Shown: positions 8,286 to 16,048, counted from the first letter of the stretch. The stretch is DNA of 39,050 bases from Bacteroidaceae bacterium (GCA_017940565.1 JAGAYH010000009.1:1-39050), one strand, 5' to 3'. Notes: a model not told the origin generated them from the sequence alone. Made by a program: numbers and translations.

Positions 8286-9278
8286 TCACCCCTTGATTAC
8301 CACCGTCATGCCCGGACGCAATCCATCGACCGCCTGTGTCGGACGTGCCTTCACCTCAAACGTCTTCAGGTCGAACTGGCCCGTCGATTTCGTGGCTTTC
8401 CACACGGCATACGAGCCCTGGTCCTTGAGGTTATACACTTTCAATCTTATTTCCTTGTTCTCAAGAGCCGGAACGAAGGCCTCTACCTCGGCTCCCATCT
8501 TGAGGCCTTTGAGCAGGTCTTCGCGTACATTGAACGTTACCCACAGGTCGTCCATCATTGACACGTTCATAATCGGAGCACCCGTGCCCACCAGTTCGCC
8601 CACCTTGGGGAAGATTTCGCTCACTTCACCGTCGGCACTGGCAGTCAAGAGGGTTTCACGCATATAGCTGCTCACCTCGTTCACAGCACCACGGGCCCGC
8701 GCCACCTGGGCTTGGGCCGCCAGTTTGTCTTCGCGCTGAGCCCCGTTCACTGCCATCTGATATTGCGACTTGGCCGCTTGTTCCGTTGCCACGGCGGCAT
8801 CGCGCTGAGCAGTGGCTTCGTCTAGTTTCTGCGCTGGCACCACACCTTCATCGTGCAGGTTCTTCACACGCTGATACGTCTTCTCGGCAATGGCTACACC
8901 GGCCTGTGCCTTTTTCCACATCTCCAGCGCGCCCTGTATCTGCTCCTGGCGGGTGCCTTTGCGGGCCTTGTCGCTAAGGGCCTGGGCTGCCTGTTCGGCC
9001 GACTGGGCCTGCGTCATCTTGGCCGACACCTCAGGGGCATCAAGGCGCACCAGGGTGTCGCCGGCCTTGACCTTCTGGCCTTCTTCCACATACACGGCCA
9101 ATATCCGGCCGGGCACCTTCGACGAGACGCGGTATTCGTTCACTTCCACCTGTCCCTGGATGGTTTCGGATTCACGGCCAAGGGTGAAGTAACCGATGAG
9201 ACCAACTATCACGACTACTAAAATGATAAAAATAATCGGGCGCAGGATAAGCGCCAGTTCAGATTTATTCTTTGCCAT
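8286..9278 (-). CDS. HlyD-family periplasmic adaptor protein
   Basis: This 330-residue membrane fusion protein has one N-terminal anchor at about 12-30 (RPIIFIILVVVIVGLIGYF). A split biotinyl-lipoyl-like domain follows; its first half contains VPGRILAVYVEEGQKVKAGD (about 54-73) and its second half LLTASADGEVSEIFPKVGEL (about 211-230). A long alpha-helical hairpin at about 78-200 is rich in Ala, Gln and Lys, as needed to reach TolC. A beta-barrel domain and a C-terminal RPGMTVVIKG complete it. It would bridge the two inner-membrane permeases and the TolC protein encoded just upstream. It lies 29 bp after tolC and 28 bp before the first permease in one tight operon. The length is normal for the YbhG/EmrA type. 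Confidence 0.93.
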   Translation of the reverse strand: MAKNKSELALILRPIIFIILVVVIVGLIGYFTLGRESETIQGQVEVNEYRVSSKVPGRILAVYVEEGQKVKAGDTLVRLDAPEVSAKMTQAQSAEQAAQALSDKARKGTRQEQIQGALEMWKKAQAGVAIAEKTYQRVKNLHDEGVVPAQKLDEATAQRDAAVATEQAAKSQYQMAVNGAQREDKLAAQAQVARARGAVNEVSSYMRETLLTASADGEVSEIFPKVGELVGTGAPIMNVSMMDDLWVTFNVREDLLKGLKMGAEVEAFVPALENKEIRLKVYNLKDQGSYAVWKATKSTGQFDLKTFEVKARPTQAVDGLRPGMTVVIKG

Positions 9279-9307
9279 ACTTATGTGATTATTTGCTTTG
9301 CTTAAAC

Positions 9308-10786
9308 TTATTCGTCCACATTTCCCATCACCTTGTTCAGGTAGAGTTCCGTCATTTTTACGTCAATCTCAGCGTCCACACGCTCCGACCGGGCCTGCAG
9401 CCAGGCCGTCTGTGCCTCGAGCAGGTCGGCGGCAGCGATGACACCTTCGTGGAAGCCCACATCGGCGTAGTGGAGGTTTTCATTGGCTTTTTCTTCATTC
9501 TTTTGCGTGGTGAGCAGTTTCTTCTGCGCTTCGTTCACCTTGTACTGCGCCTGGTTGAGCTGCAGGTTTATCTTCTCCTTGGCCTCGTCGTACAGGTAGC
9601 GCTGGCTCCGCGCCAATGACTTGGCGGCACGCACGCGGTAGCGGCCTTCACCCCACGTCCACAGCGGCACGTACAGGGCCACACCCACGCTCAAATTTCC
9701 GCCAAATTTGTTTTGGAAACCGTTGTACACGTTCGGATTGGTCAACGTATAGGCTCCGAAGGCCGATAGCGACGGCAGGTACAGGCTCCGCACCACTTTT
9801 ACGTTCTCATCGGCCAATTTCACGGCCTGCTCCAACATTTCCAAATCCTTGCGCTTGCTGAAAGCCTGCGCCGTGTCGGCTTGCACTTCGCTGAGTGCCG
9901 TCTCCACATGTTCTGCCCCCTCGTCGGCCAGTGTCACCGGTTCGGTCAGGTCCAGACCGCAGATTTGGCACAGCAACATGCGGCTCAGGCTCAGGCCGTC
10001 CTCCACTTTGGTCAGTGTCATCTCCGCCTCGTTCAGCTTCACGCCCACCGTCAGCGACGTGGCTTTGGTGGCCACACCCTCGCGGAGCATTTTCTGCACG
10101 TCGTCGTCGAGTTTCTGCAACAGTTTCACGTAGCTCTCGGCCAACCGGCGTTTCTGCGCCAGCGACACCACCTGCCAGTAGGCTTGGTCAACGGAATAGA
10201 TGACGTCCTGCGTCGTCTGGTCATACTGCGCCCCGAGCAGTTGGCGCGTATAGCCTGCCATGCGGTCCAGAGCCTTGATGCGTCCGCCCATGTAGAGCGG
10301 TTGCGTCAGCAGCAGCGAACCGGCATAGACATTATAGGTACTCGTGCGGAAGGCATCCACCACTCCCTGGCCGGCACTGCCTATGGCCTGCACCAGAGGG
10401 GTGCCCAGGCTGCCCAGCAGCTGCGCCATCTCAGGCGACTGCTGCGCTATCTGCTGTGCCAAAGCCTGCAGCTTGCTGCCAGCCGTCTCGCCGGCCGACC
10501 CCAGGGTCTCGCGCGTGTCTTTCGACAGCAGATGGGTCGAGCGCGAATTGTGAATATAGGCGGCATCGGCCGACACCTTGGGCAGATAGGCCGTCTTGGC
10601 CGCACGCTGCGTATAGTCGGCGGCCTCCATCTGCGCCTGGCCCGACAGCAACTGCTTATTGTTCTGCAACGCCAGGCGCCGCAGGCTGTCAAGCCCCAGC
10701 ACACGCTGTGCCACGGCTCCCATGGCAGGAAGCATAAGCAGCAGCGACATGACAATTATCGTTTTACGGTTCATAAATAACTTCAT
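9308..10786 (-). CDS. TolC-family outer membrane efflux protein
   Basis: This 492-residue protein has a signal peptide (SLLLMLPAMGAVAQ, cut near 27) and the two-fold repeated layout of outer membrane efflux proteins: long Ala/Gln-rich helices plus short beta strands. Examples are LRRLALQNNKQLLSGQAQME at the start of the first repeat and LEMLEQAVKLADENVKVVRS at the start of the second. Trimers of this family form a channel through the outer membrane and a tunnel into the periplasm. It is the first gene of the export operon. AGGAG lies 6 bases before the ATG at 10786; a second ATG four codons later is possible. A TATTTTTG box at 10816-10823 (minus strand) is a probable promoter with no clear TTG at the usual distance. 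A 21-bp-period motif array lies about 165 bp further upstream. Confidence 0.93.
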   Translation of the reverse strand: MKLFMNRKTIIVMSLLLMLPAMGAVAQRVLGLDSLRRLALQNNKQLLSGQAQMEAADYTQRAAKTAYLPKVSADAAYIHNSRSTHLLSKDTRETLGSAGETAGSKLQALAQQIAQQSPEMAQLLGSLGTPLVQAIGSAGQGVVDAFRTSTYNVYAGSLLLTQPLYMGGRIKALDRMAGYTRQLLGAQYDQTTQDVIYSVDQAYWQVVSLAQKRRLAESYVKLLQKLDDDVQKMLREGVATKATSLTVGVKLNEAEMTLTKVEDGLSLSRMLLCQICGLDLTEPVTLADEGAEHVETALSEVQADTAQAFSKRKDLEMLEQAVKLADENVKVVRSLYLPSLSAFGAYTLTNPNVYNGFQNKFGGNLSVGVALYVPLWTWGEGRYRVRAAKSLARSQRYLYDEAKEKINLQLNQAQYKVNEAQKKLLTTQKNEEKANENLHYADVGFHEGVIAAADLLEAQTAWLQARSERVDAEIDVKMTELYLNKVMGNVDE

Positions 10787-10815
10787 TTACACTCCTGAGT
10801 GCTTTTAATCACGCG

Positions 10816-10823
10816 CAAAAATA
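10816..10823 (-). promoter_or_regulatory. Probable -7 box of the tolC operon
   Basis: The minus strand reads TATTTTTG, fitting TAnnTTTG, about 30 bp before the tolC ATG. No TTG lies 19-21 bp upstream, so the box alone supports the call. Confidence 0.45.
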
Positions 10824-10984
10824 CACTTTTTCCACGCCTTAGCGGTCTAAAAACTCTTAAAAATGTCTTTCCGGCTCAAAGTCTGCACCTTTTCACACCT
10901 TTTGTGCATATTTCTCCATCTACGACTCTGAGCTCTCACACGCCAGTGCGACCGGAGCGCTTCAGGGAATGCTGCAGGGAGGCA

Positions 10985-11042
10985 CGAAATCCGTTTTCGT
11001 TTTTCCTATATCCGTTTTCGTCATTTCTAACTCCGTTTTCCT
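10985..11042 (-). repeat. 21-bp-period motif array 1 (three units), upstream of tolC
   Basis: Read on the minus strand, three 16-mers lie exactly 21 bp apart: AGGAAAACGGAGTTAG (11042-11027), ACGAAAACGGATATAG (11021-11006) and ACGAAAACGGATTTCG (11000-10985). The 5-bp spacers are unrelated. They match the units in the arrays at 13994-14051 and 27152-27230. The array points toward tolC, beyond the terminator of the candidate small RNA. Confidence 0.85.
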
Positions 11043-11067
11043 CTCTCACGGGCTGGCCTCCGGGCAC

Positions 11068-11101
11068 GAAAAAAGGAAGAGCGCTTCACAGAACCCTTCC
11101 T
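11068..11101 (-). terminator. Rho-independent terminator of the candidate small RNA
   Basis: On the minus strand AGGAAGGG (11101-11094) pairs with CTCTTCCT (11081-11074), including one G-U pair, followed by TTTTTT. It lies inside a long non-coding region with a promoter box about 220 bp upstream. Confidence 0.75.
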
Positions 11102-11317
11102 CCCAAATAGTTAACTCAATATGCTTATGAAAAGACTCGTATCTTCCTACTTTAATGATTGCGCCGCCCTCCATGAGGCTTTGAAAAAAGCGTTGTGGCA
11201 AACCCGTTGCGAACGCATGGCCTAATTGTATCTAAAAATGGAAAGTAGCGGCGGCGACTCACGTCGGCTGTCAGGCGGGCTTCGTCTCTCGCTGAAACGT
11301 GTTCCTCGCGTCTGACA
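11069..11317 (-). ncRNA. Candidate structured non-coding RNA, about 250 nt
   Basis: A Bacteroidetes -7 box (TACTTTTG on the minus strand, 11328-11321) places the start near 11317, and a terminator ends at 11069. The predicted transcript opens at once with TGTCAG (11317-11312), which pairs with CTGACA (11274-11269). Further on, GCTTT (11191-11187) and AAAGC (11182-11178) form a hairpin. GCCGCC (about 11255) can pair with GGCGGC (about 11166), while the adjacent CTACTTT can pair with AAAGTAG (about 11151); these two pairings cross, as in a pseudoknot. I find no signatures of tmRNA, RNase P RNA or SRP RNA. A 6S-like RNA, or a terminated leader of the tolC operon, are alternatives. No TTG is seen at the standard distance, so transcription is unproven. 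Confidence 0.4.
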
Positions 11318-11405
11318 ATGCAAAAGTACGCCAAGTGTAAAAATCACGGAAGTTTTAACTTAAAAAATCCGCGAAAACTAAGGTTTATTATTGATTTTTG
11401 ATTTT

Positions 11406-13295
11406 TTAGTTACGATTTTCGCAACTATAGGCATTTCCTACGCTCTCCACGTACTCATAAAGCTGCCGATAGAAGCCATGACGGGTGAGCGTGGCGGCAT
11501 CGCCAAGTATAATCAGCTGGAAACGAGCGCGTGTCATGGCTACATTCATGCGCCGCAGGTCACTGAGGAAGCCTATTTGGCCATCATCGTTGGAACGTAC
11601 CAGACTGATGATGATGACATCGCGCTCCTGCCCCTGAAAACCGTCAACCGTGTTCACCGTGATAAGCTGGCGCATGGGGCGGAGCCGTTTTTCCTGCCGG
11701 ATAAGCTGGCGCAAGCGCTGCACCTGGGCCTTGTAGGGCGAAATGACCCCCACGTCGATGCCCTCCTCCACGATGCGCCCGATGCCGGTACGCTCCACCA
11801 GCGAACAAAGCGTCTGCAAGGTGAGCCGGGCCTCGGTCTCATTGACACGGCCATAGGTGTCGCCCACAAAATGTTCGCGGGCATCCATTCCAGAGGTGTC
11901 AATCCACTGCAGAGGCCGTTGCAGGTCAAGGATACTGGCCCGCTGGCGCACGCCGGGGGCGGCATGCACACGGCCGCCGTAGAACCATTGTGACGAAAAA
12001 CGCATCAGCGTCTCGTTCATGCGGTACTGTGTCTCCAGAAGGGTCACGGCCTGCGGCTTTTGCTCGACGATCGTTTCCATGAGCGTCTTGGCCAATCCTT
12101 GACGCGCCGCTTCCACACACTTGATGGTGGGCGGCAACTGCTGGTGGTCGCCGGCCAGGACCACACGGTCGGCCTTGCGTATGGCAATCCAGCAGGCGGC
12201 TTCGAGTGCCTGCGCCGCCTCGTCGATGAAGAGCGTGTGGTAGTGCTGGCCGAAGAGCAAGGGATTGCCGGCGCCGGCCAATGTACTGGCAATGACACGC
12301 ACGCTGGCGAAAAGGCTCTCGCGGATGCGCAGTTCCAGCTCCGTGGCGCGGTCGCGCAGGCGGGCAATCTTCTGATGGAAACTCTCGCCGCGGCGGGCAC
12401 CCTTGCTGTCGTAGAGCTGGCGGATGGTGCGGCGTACGGCCCACAGGTCGGTATAGTCGGGATGGTTTTCAAACTGGCGCTCGTAGGTGAACGAAAGCAT
12501 TTTGTCGTTCACGCGGGTAGGATTGCCTATCCTCAGCACGGGAATGCCGCGGTCCACCAGCTGTTCGCTTATCCAGTCCACGGCCATGTTGCTCTGCGCG
12601 CACACCAGCACTTGGCTCTCGCGGCGCAGCACCTCGTAGATGGCCTCGACGAGCGTGGTGGTCTTGCCCGTGCCCGGCGGTCCGTGGACCACGGCCACTT
12701 CCTTGGCACGCAGGATTTCGTTGACGGCACTCTCCTGCGTCACGTTGAGCCACGGCAGGGCCACGGGCATGGGCTGAAGCTTGTGCAGCGGTAGCGTGCC
12801 GTGGAAGGTGTCGCGCAACAGGGCCAGACGGTCGTCCCTGGCCTGGATGACAGCATCGAGGGCCTCGAACATGAGGCGGTAGGTCTGTTCGTCAAAATAG
12901 AGCTGCACGCCCAGGCGCTCGGCACGCTCGATGGCGGGCAGGGCTTCCGGGCCGGGCAGGGTAACGACCATGCGGTCGTCCTCCACATAGCTGACGGTGC
13001 AGAGCGAAGGCAGATAGGTGATTTGGCCGGAGCCGTCCTCGCGAAAGAAACACACGGGGCGGCCGGGTTCGAAGTTATGGGTGATTTCGTGGTCCTCAGT
13101 GCGGTAGATTTCAACGACCAGCCGGTTGAGCGAATTGTAGTAGCTGCGGCCGGTGCGCACGGGAAACCAGCACATGCCGCGCTTCACCTTGCGGCCGATG
13201 CCCATGGTCTGCGTCTCTCGGCGGAACTCGTCGCGCTCGTAGTCGTATTCCATGCGCAGGAGTTCCTTCTGCCGCAGCAGGGTCAATTTGCTCAT
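11406..13295 (-). CDS. Superfamily 1 DNA/RNA helicase (UPF1/DNA2/IGHMBP2-like)
   Basis: This 629-residue helicase carries the SF1 motifs in order: Walker A GPPGTGKT at 205-212, motif Ia near VLVCAQSNMAVD (229-240), Walker B/motif II as DEAAQ at 358-362, motif III GDHQQLPPT at 382-390, motif IV near LLETQYRMNETLMRF, motif V VNTVDGFQGQERDVI and motif VI RRMNVAMTRAR. This is the Upf1-like SF1B pattern; such proteins unwind nucleic acid 5' to 3'. The N-terminal 180 residues are a probable beta-barrel/stalk region. Cellular role unknown; DNA repair or RNA metabolism are plausible. It follows the small outer-membrane-like gene by 14 bp and is likely co-transcribed with it. I see no sign of a defence-island partner on this strand. 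Confidence 0.93.
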   Translation of the reverse strand: MSKLTLLRQKELLRMEYDYERDEFRRETQTMGIGRKVKRGMCWFPVRTGRSYYNSLNRLVVEIYRTEDHEITHNFEPGRPVCFFREDGSGQITYLPSLCTVSYVEDDRMVVTLPGPEALPAIERAERLGVQLYFDEQTYRLMFEALDAVIQARDDRLALLRDTFHGTLPLHKLQPMPVALPWLNVTQESAVNEILRAKEVAVVHGPPGTGKTTTLVEAIYEVLRRESQVLVCAQSNMAVDWISEQLVDRGIPVLRIGNPTRVNDKMLSFTYERQFENHPDYTDLWAVRRTIRQLYDSKGARRGESFHQKIARLRDRATELELRIRESLFASVRVIASTLAGAGNPLLFGQHYHTLFIDEAAQALEAACWIAIRKADRVVLAGDHQQLPPTIKCVEAARQGLAKTLMETIVEQKPQAVTLLETQYRMNETLMRFSSQWFYGGRVHAAPGVRQRASILDLQRPLQWIDTSGMDAREHFVGDTYGRVNETEARLTLQTLCSLVERTGIGRIVEEGIDVGVISPYKAQVQRLRQLIRQEKRLRPMRQLITVNTVDGFQGQERDVIIISLVRSNDDGQIGFLSDLRRMNVAMTRARFQLIILGDAATLTRHGFYRQLYEYVESVGNAYSCENRN

Positions 13296-13309
13296 GTTGT
13301 TGGAAACGG

Positions 13310-13873
13310 TTAGCGCCAGGACGACACGCCGGCTGAGACTTGGATGAAGACGTTCTGGAGCAATTTAAAGAAGGCCGAGGCACCCACGCTATAGTCGCGC
13401 TCCGGTCCGTAGCGGTAGGGGTAGAGGCCCTCGGGGCGCACCAGGTCCTTGTAGCCGGCCAACGAGAGCGTCACGCGGTCGTTGACTTCGTAATTGAGCG
13501 TGCCGCCGATGCCGGCCTGATTATAATGGTAACCGCCCCACTCTATGCCGGTAGTGGTGGCGCCGAGCGTATAGGTAAGTTGCTTGCCCAGCGGCGAGGC
13601 ATAGACCAGATTGATGTCGCGGCCGAAACCCACGCCCTTGGGGCTGTGATGGCCCAGACCGGTCATGGCGCTGAGCGAAATCTGCGCGTTCAGCCCCTGG
13701 TGGACGGGGAAGAAGTCGGCGCCGCCGGTCCACACGTCGGGCCGCACGGCAAAATAGGCCGAGGGACGGAGCCACCGGGAGGTATCGGTGCGCAAGGTGT
13801 CGCCCGACTCGCCGCGCACCGGACCGGAGAGCACGGTCAGCACTACCGACAGGAGGAATGCCACGCGTTTCAT
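13310..13873 (-). CDS. Small secreted, probably outer-membrane beta-barrel protein
   Basis: From the ATG at 13873 this is a 187-residue protein with a clear signal peptide (MKRVAFLLSVVLTVLSGPVRG). The mature part alternates polar and hydrophobic or aromatic residues in short strands (for example QLTYTLGATTTGIEWGGYHY, TLNYEVNDRVTLSLAGYKDL), as in outer-membrane barrels. I do not recognise a named family. The open frame runs 12 codons further upstream, but that stretch is the promoter. A matching TTG (13908-13906) lies exactly 19 bp before TAACTTTG (13886-13879), and the ATG follows the box by only 5 bases. It is the first gene of a two-gene unit with the SF1 helicase, an unexpected pairing. 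Confidence 0.75.
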   Translation of the reverse strand: MKRVAFLLSVVLTVLSGPVRGESGDTLRTDTSRWLRPSAYFAVRPDVWTGGADFFPVHQGLNAQISLSAMTGLGHHSPKGVGFGRDINLVYASPLGKQLTYTLGATTTGIEWGGYHYNQAGIGGTLNYEVNDRVTLSLAGYKDLVRPEGLYPYRYGPERDYSVGASAFFKLLQNVFIQVSAGVSSWR

Positions 13874-13878
13874 GCCGG

Positions 13879-13908
13879 CAAAGTTACGCAGTTCCGCCCA
13901 TTCAGCCA
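13879..13908 (-). promoter_or_regulatory. Consensus promoter implying a nearly leaderless mRNA
   Basis: TTG at 13908-13906, exactly 19 bp, then TAACTTTG at 13886-13879 on the minus strand: a full match to the Bacteroidetes consensus. The start codon is at 13873. With the usual box-to-start distance, transcription would begin about 2 nt before the ATG, leaving no room for a ribosome binding site. Confidence 0.8.
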
Positions 13909-13993
13909 AGAAAAGCCTATCAATTACACTTAAATGATGCTGATTTTCTTAAAAAGAACGTGTTGCCCCGAGCGGCGGCCACCGCTTTGAAAA

Positions 13994-14051
13994 ACGAAAA
14001 CGGCGTTAGTCTGGCCTAAATCGGATTTAGCCGTAACGAAAACGGCGTTAG
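13994..14051 (+). repeat. 21-bp-period motif array 2 (three units), upstream of the ATPase/DUF4435 pair
   Basis: Units ACGAAAACGGCGTTAG at 13994-14009 and 14036-14051 are identical and 42 bp apart. A diverged unit, CCTAAATCGGATTTAG, sits exactly midway at 14015-14030, giving a 21-bp period. The middle unit is itself a small palindrome (CTAAAT-CGG-ATTTAG). The array points toward the ATPase gene and ends about 40 bp before its TAAATTTG promoter box at 14092-14099. Confidence 0.85.
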
Positions 14052-14091
14052 TTTTTCCCATCCGGAAAGTGTCCATTTGAAAGAGAATGTG

Positions 14092-14099
14092 TAAATTTG
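14092..14099 (+). promoter_or_regulatory. Probable -7 box of the ATPase/DUF4435 operon
   Basis: TAAATTTG fits the TAnnTTTG consensus and lies 26 bp before the ATG at 14126. A TTG lies only 12 bp upstream, so the -33 element is uncertain. Confidence 0.5.
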
Positions 14100-14125
14100 C
14101 CGGAAAGTAGAAAAAAGTGTTGGTC

Positions 14126-14947
14126 ATGGAAAAGTTTGCCAATTACATCAGCAAGATTGAAATACAGAGCCTGTGGTCGGGCCACAAGCACGTGGTATGG
14201 GAGCTGCGCCCCGACGTGAACATCCTCAGCGGCGTGAACGGCGTGGGCAAATCCACCATCCTGAACCGCATCATCAGCCAGGTGCGCCACCGCACCGACG
14301 AGCTGCGCAACGGCGCCCTGCCGGGCGTGCACGTGGAGTTCTCACCGGCCGACGCCACGGGCATCCACTTCGACATCATCCGCAGTTTCGACAGCCAGCT
14401 CATCCCCGGCTCCATCCTGTCGAAGATTGGCGACGACGGGGTGCGCTCGGAGCTCGACTGGCGCCTCTACGAACTGCAGCGGCGCTATCTGGACTATCAG
14501 GTGAACGTGGGCAACCGCATGATAGCCCTGCTCACCAGCGGCACCCCCAATGCCCAAGCCGAGGCCACCAAGGTGGCGCAGGCCAAGACACAATTCCAAG
14601 ACTACGTGGACGAACTATTTGCCACCACACAGAAGACCATTGACCGCACAAGCAACGAACTGCGCTTCACGCAATGGGGCGAACAGCTGTCGCTCTACAA
14701 ACTGTCGAGCGGCGAGAAACAGCTGCTTGTCATCCTGCTCACCGTGCTGCTGCAGGACAGCCAGCCCTACGTGCTCTTCATGGACGAGCCCGAGGTGAGC
14801 CTCCACATAGAGTGGCAGGAGCGGCTCATCAACCTGGTACGTGACATGAACCCGAACGTGCAAATCATTCTGACCACCCACTCGCCCGCCGTCGTCATGA
14901 ACGGCTGGGCCGACGCCGTGACCGAAGTTTCCGACATCACTCAATAG
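14126..14947 (+). CDS. AAA-family ATPase, AriA-like partner of the DUF4435 protein
   Basis: Starting at ATG 14126 (MEKFANYISKIEIQSLW) this is 273 residues; a GTG three codons earlier is an alternative. Counted from that GTG, the ABC/OLD-type ATPase motifs are Walker A GVNGVGKST (39-47), signature LSSGEKQ (196-202), Walker B VLFMDEPE (219-226) and switch histidine TTHSP (253-257). Between Walker A and signature lies a short helical insert (about 115-185) in place of a long coiled coil. It ends 6 bp before the DUF4435 gene, so the two are one operon. A family ATPase plus a DUF4435 TOPRIM-like protein is the composition of the PARIS defence system (AriA + AriB), in which the ATPase holds the effector until a phage protein triggers release. 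Whether this is PARIS or a housekeeping OLD-like pair is not settled by sequence alone. Confidence 0.88.
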   Translation: MEKFANYISKIEIQSLWSGHKHVVWELRPDVNILSGVNGVGKSTILNRIISQVRHRTDELRNGALPGVHVEFSPADATGIHFDIIRSFDSQLIPGSILSKIGDDGVRSELDWRLYELQRRYLDYQVNVGNRMIALLTSGTPNAQAEATKVAQAKTQFQDYVDELFATTQKTIDRTSNELRFTQWGEQLSLYKLSSGEKQLLVILLTVLLQDSQPYVLFMDEPEVSLHIEWQERLINLVRDMNPNVQIILTTHSPAVVMNGWADAVTEVSDITQ

Positions 14948-14953
14948 CGGCAC

Positions 14954-16036
14954 ATGGCTAAACGGCTGGTCGACAACCTGACGACAAACTATCTGGAAGC
15001 AGCCCAACGGCTCAATTCCAAACATGCCCGCCACAAGATAGTGGCTTTCGTGGAGGGCTACGACGACATTCTGTTCTGGCGCAATCTACTGAGCACCATG
15101 GAAAACGACCGCTACTACTTTGAGGTCATGCTACCCTCGCGCACTTCGCTCCAGAAAGGCAAGAAGAGCGCTCTGATGAACACGCTCGGGGCGGGGTTGG
15201 GCCAGTACATGATAGCCTGCGTCGATGCCGACTACGACTACCTGATGCAAGGCGCCACCGACATATCCAACGTGGTGTGCAACAATCCCTACGTATTCCA
15301 CACCTACGCCTATGCCATCGAAAACTTCCAGTGCTACGCTCCGGCACTCCACAACGTCTGCGTCATGTCAACACTGAACGACCACCAGCTGTTCGACTTC
15401 GAGAGTTTCATGCTCGCCTATTCCAAACTGGTCTACCCCCTGCTGGTGTGGTCGGTGTGGAGCTACCGCCACGGCTACCATTCACAGTTCTCCATGGCCG
15501 ACCTGTGCGTCACCGTGGCCGTGACCGACTTCAACCTGCAGAATGCGGAGAATACATTGGAGCGGCTGGCCCACAAGGTCAATGTGAAGGTGGCCTGGCT
15601 GCAGCGCCAGTTCCCCCAGGCCAAAGGCGGCTACCAGCGGTTGCGCGACGAGCTGACAGCACTGGGGGTAACCCCGGAAACCACATACCTCTACATGCGC
15701 GGCCACGACGTGTTCGAGAAGGTCATCACCCCCATCCTCATAGAAGTGTGCAAGGTACTGCGCCGCGAGCGCGAACGCGAAATCCGACGGCTGGCCAGCC
15801 ACAGCACCCAGCGGCAAAACGAGCTCTCAGGCTACCAGCACGCCTCGGCCGAGCCCGAAGAGATGCTGCGCAAGCACACCGAGTACCATTCGGCCCCGCT
15901 CTATCTGCGCATACAGCAAGACGTGCGCGAGTTCTTGGCCCACATGGACGACCACCGGCCAAACGAACCGGTGCTGAAGGAAGAGAAACATTTCAAAAAA
16001 CCCAAACGGGCCTTCTACCCCCGGAAGACGTCATAG
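14954..16036 (+). CDS. DUF4435 (TOPRIM-like) protein, AriB-like
   Basis: This 360-residue protein opens with a DUF4435 domain. IVAFVEGYDDILFWRNLL (about 29-46) supplies the TOPRIM-type glutamate (E34), and MIACVDADYDYLM (about 86-98) supplies the DxD acidic pair (D91, D93), the usual metal-binding set of TOPRIM nucleases. A hydrophobic middle region (SFMLAYSKLVYPLLVWSVWS) and helical regions follow, ending in a basic tail (HFKKPKRAFYPRKTS). In PARIS, the DUF4435 protein AriB is the toxic effector, reported to act on tRNA; a similar nuclease role is inferred here. It follows the ATPase gene by 6 bp with no separate promoter, and ends at the terminator at 16049-16085. The acidic residues look intact, so there is no sign of inactivation. 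Confidence 0.85.
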   Translation: MAKRLVDNLTTNYLEAAQRLNSKHARHKIVAFVEGYDDILFWRNLLSTMENDRYYFEVMLPSRTSLQKGKKSALMNTLGAGLGQYMIACVDADYDYLMQGATDISNVVCNNPYVFHTYAYAIENFQCYAPALHNVCVMSTLNDHQLFDFESFMLAYSKLVYPLLVWSVWSYRHGYHSQFSMADLCVTVAVTDFNLQNAENTLERLAHKVNVKVAWLQRQFPQAKGGYQRLRDELTALGVTPETTYLYMRGHDVFEKVITPILIEVCKVLRREREREIRRLASHSTQRQNELSGYQHASAEPEEMLRKHTEYHSAPLYLRIQQDVREFLAHMDDHRPNEPVLKEEKHFKKPKRAFYPRKTS

Positions 16037-16048
16037 GACAAGAAAAAC

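Larger units (their letters stand above)
10787..11405. other. Long non-coding region between the helicase and the tolC operon
   Basis: This 619-bp gap lies between two minus-strand genes. From right to left it holds a TACTTTTG promoter box at 11321-11328, a candidate small RNA to the terminator at 11068-11101, the three-unit 21-bp-period motif array at 10985-11042, and the tolC promoter box at 10816-10823. Between the last two, at 10888-10911, the minus strand carries a short direct repeat (AAAAGGTGTG then AAAAGGTGCA). No protein-coding frame is convincing. Confidence 0.7.

Noticed and set aside
11069-11317. tmRNA, RNase P RNA or SRP RNA
   Set aside because: No alanine-tRNA-like ends, no peptide tag ending in Ala-Ala, no conserved RNase P core and no SRP GGAA-tetraloop domain are visible.
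11152-11334. A 60-codon open frame on the minus strand
   Set aside because: Its start lies inside the promoter of the candidate RNA and the peptide has no family-like features; the RNA structure explains the region better.
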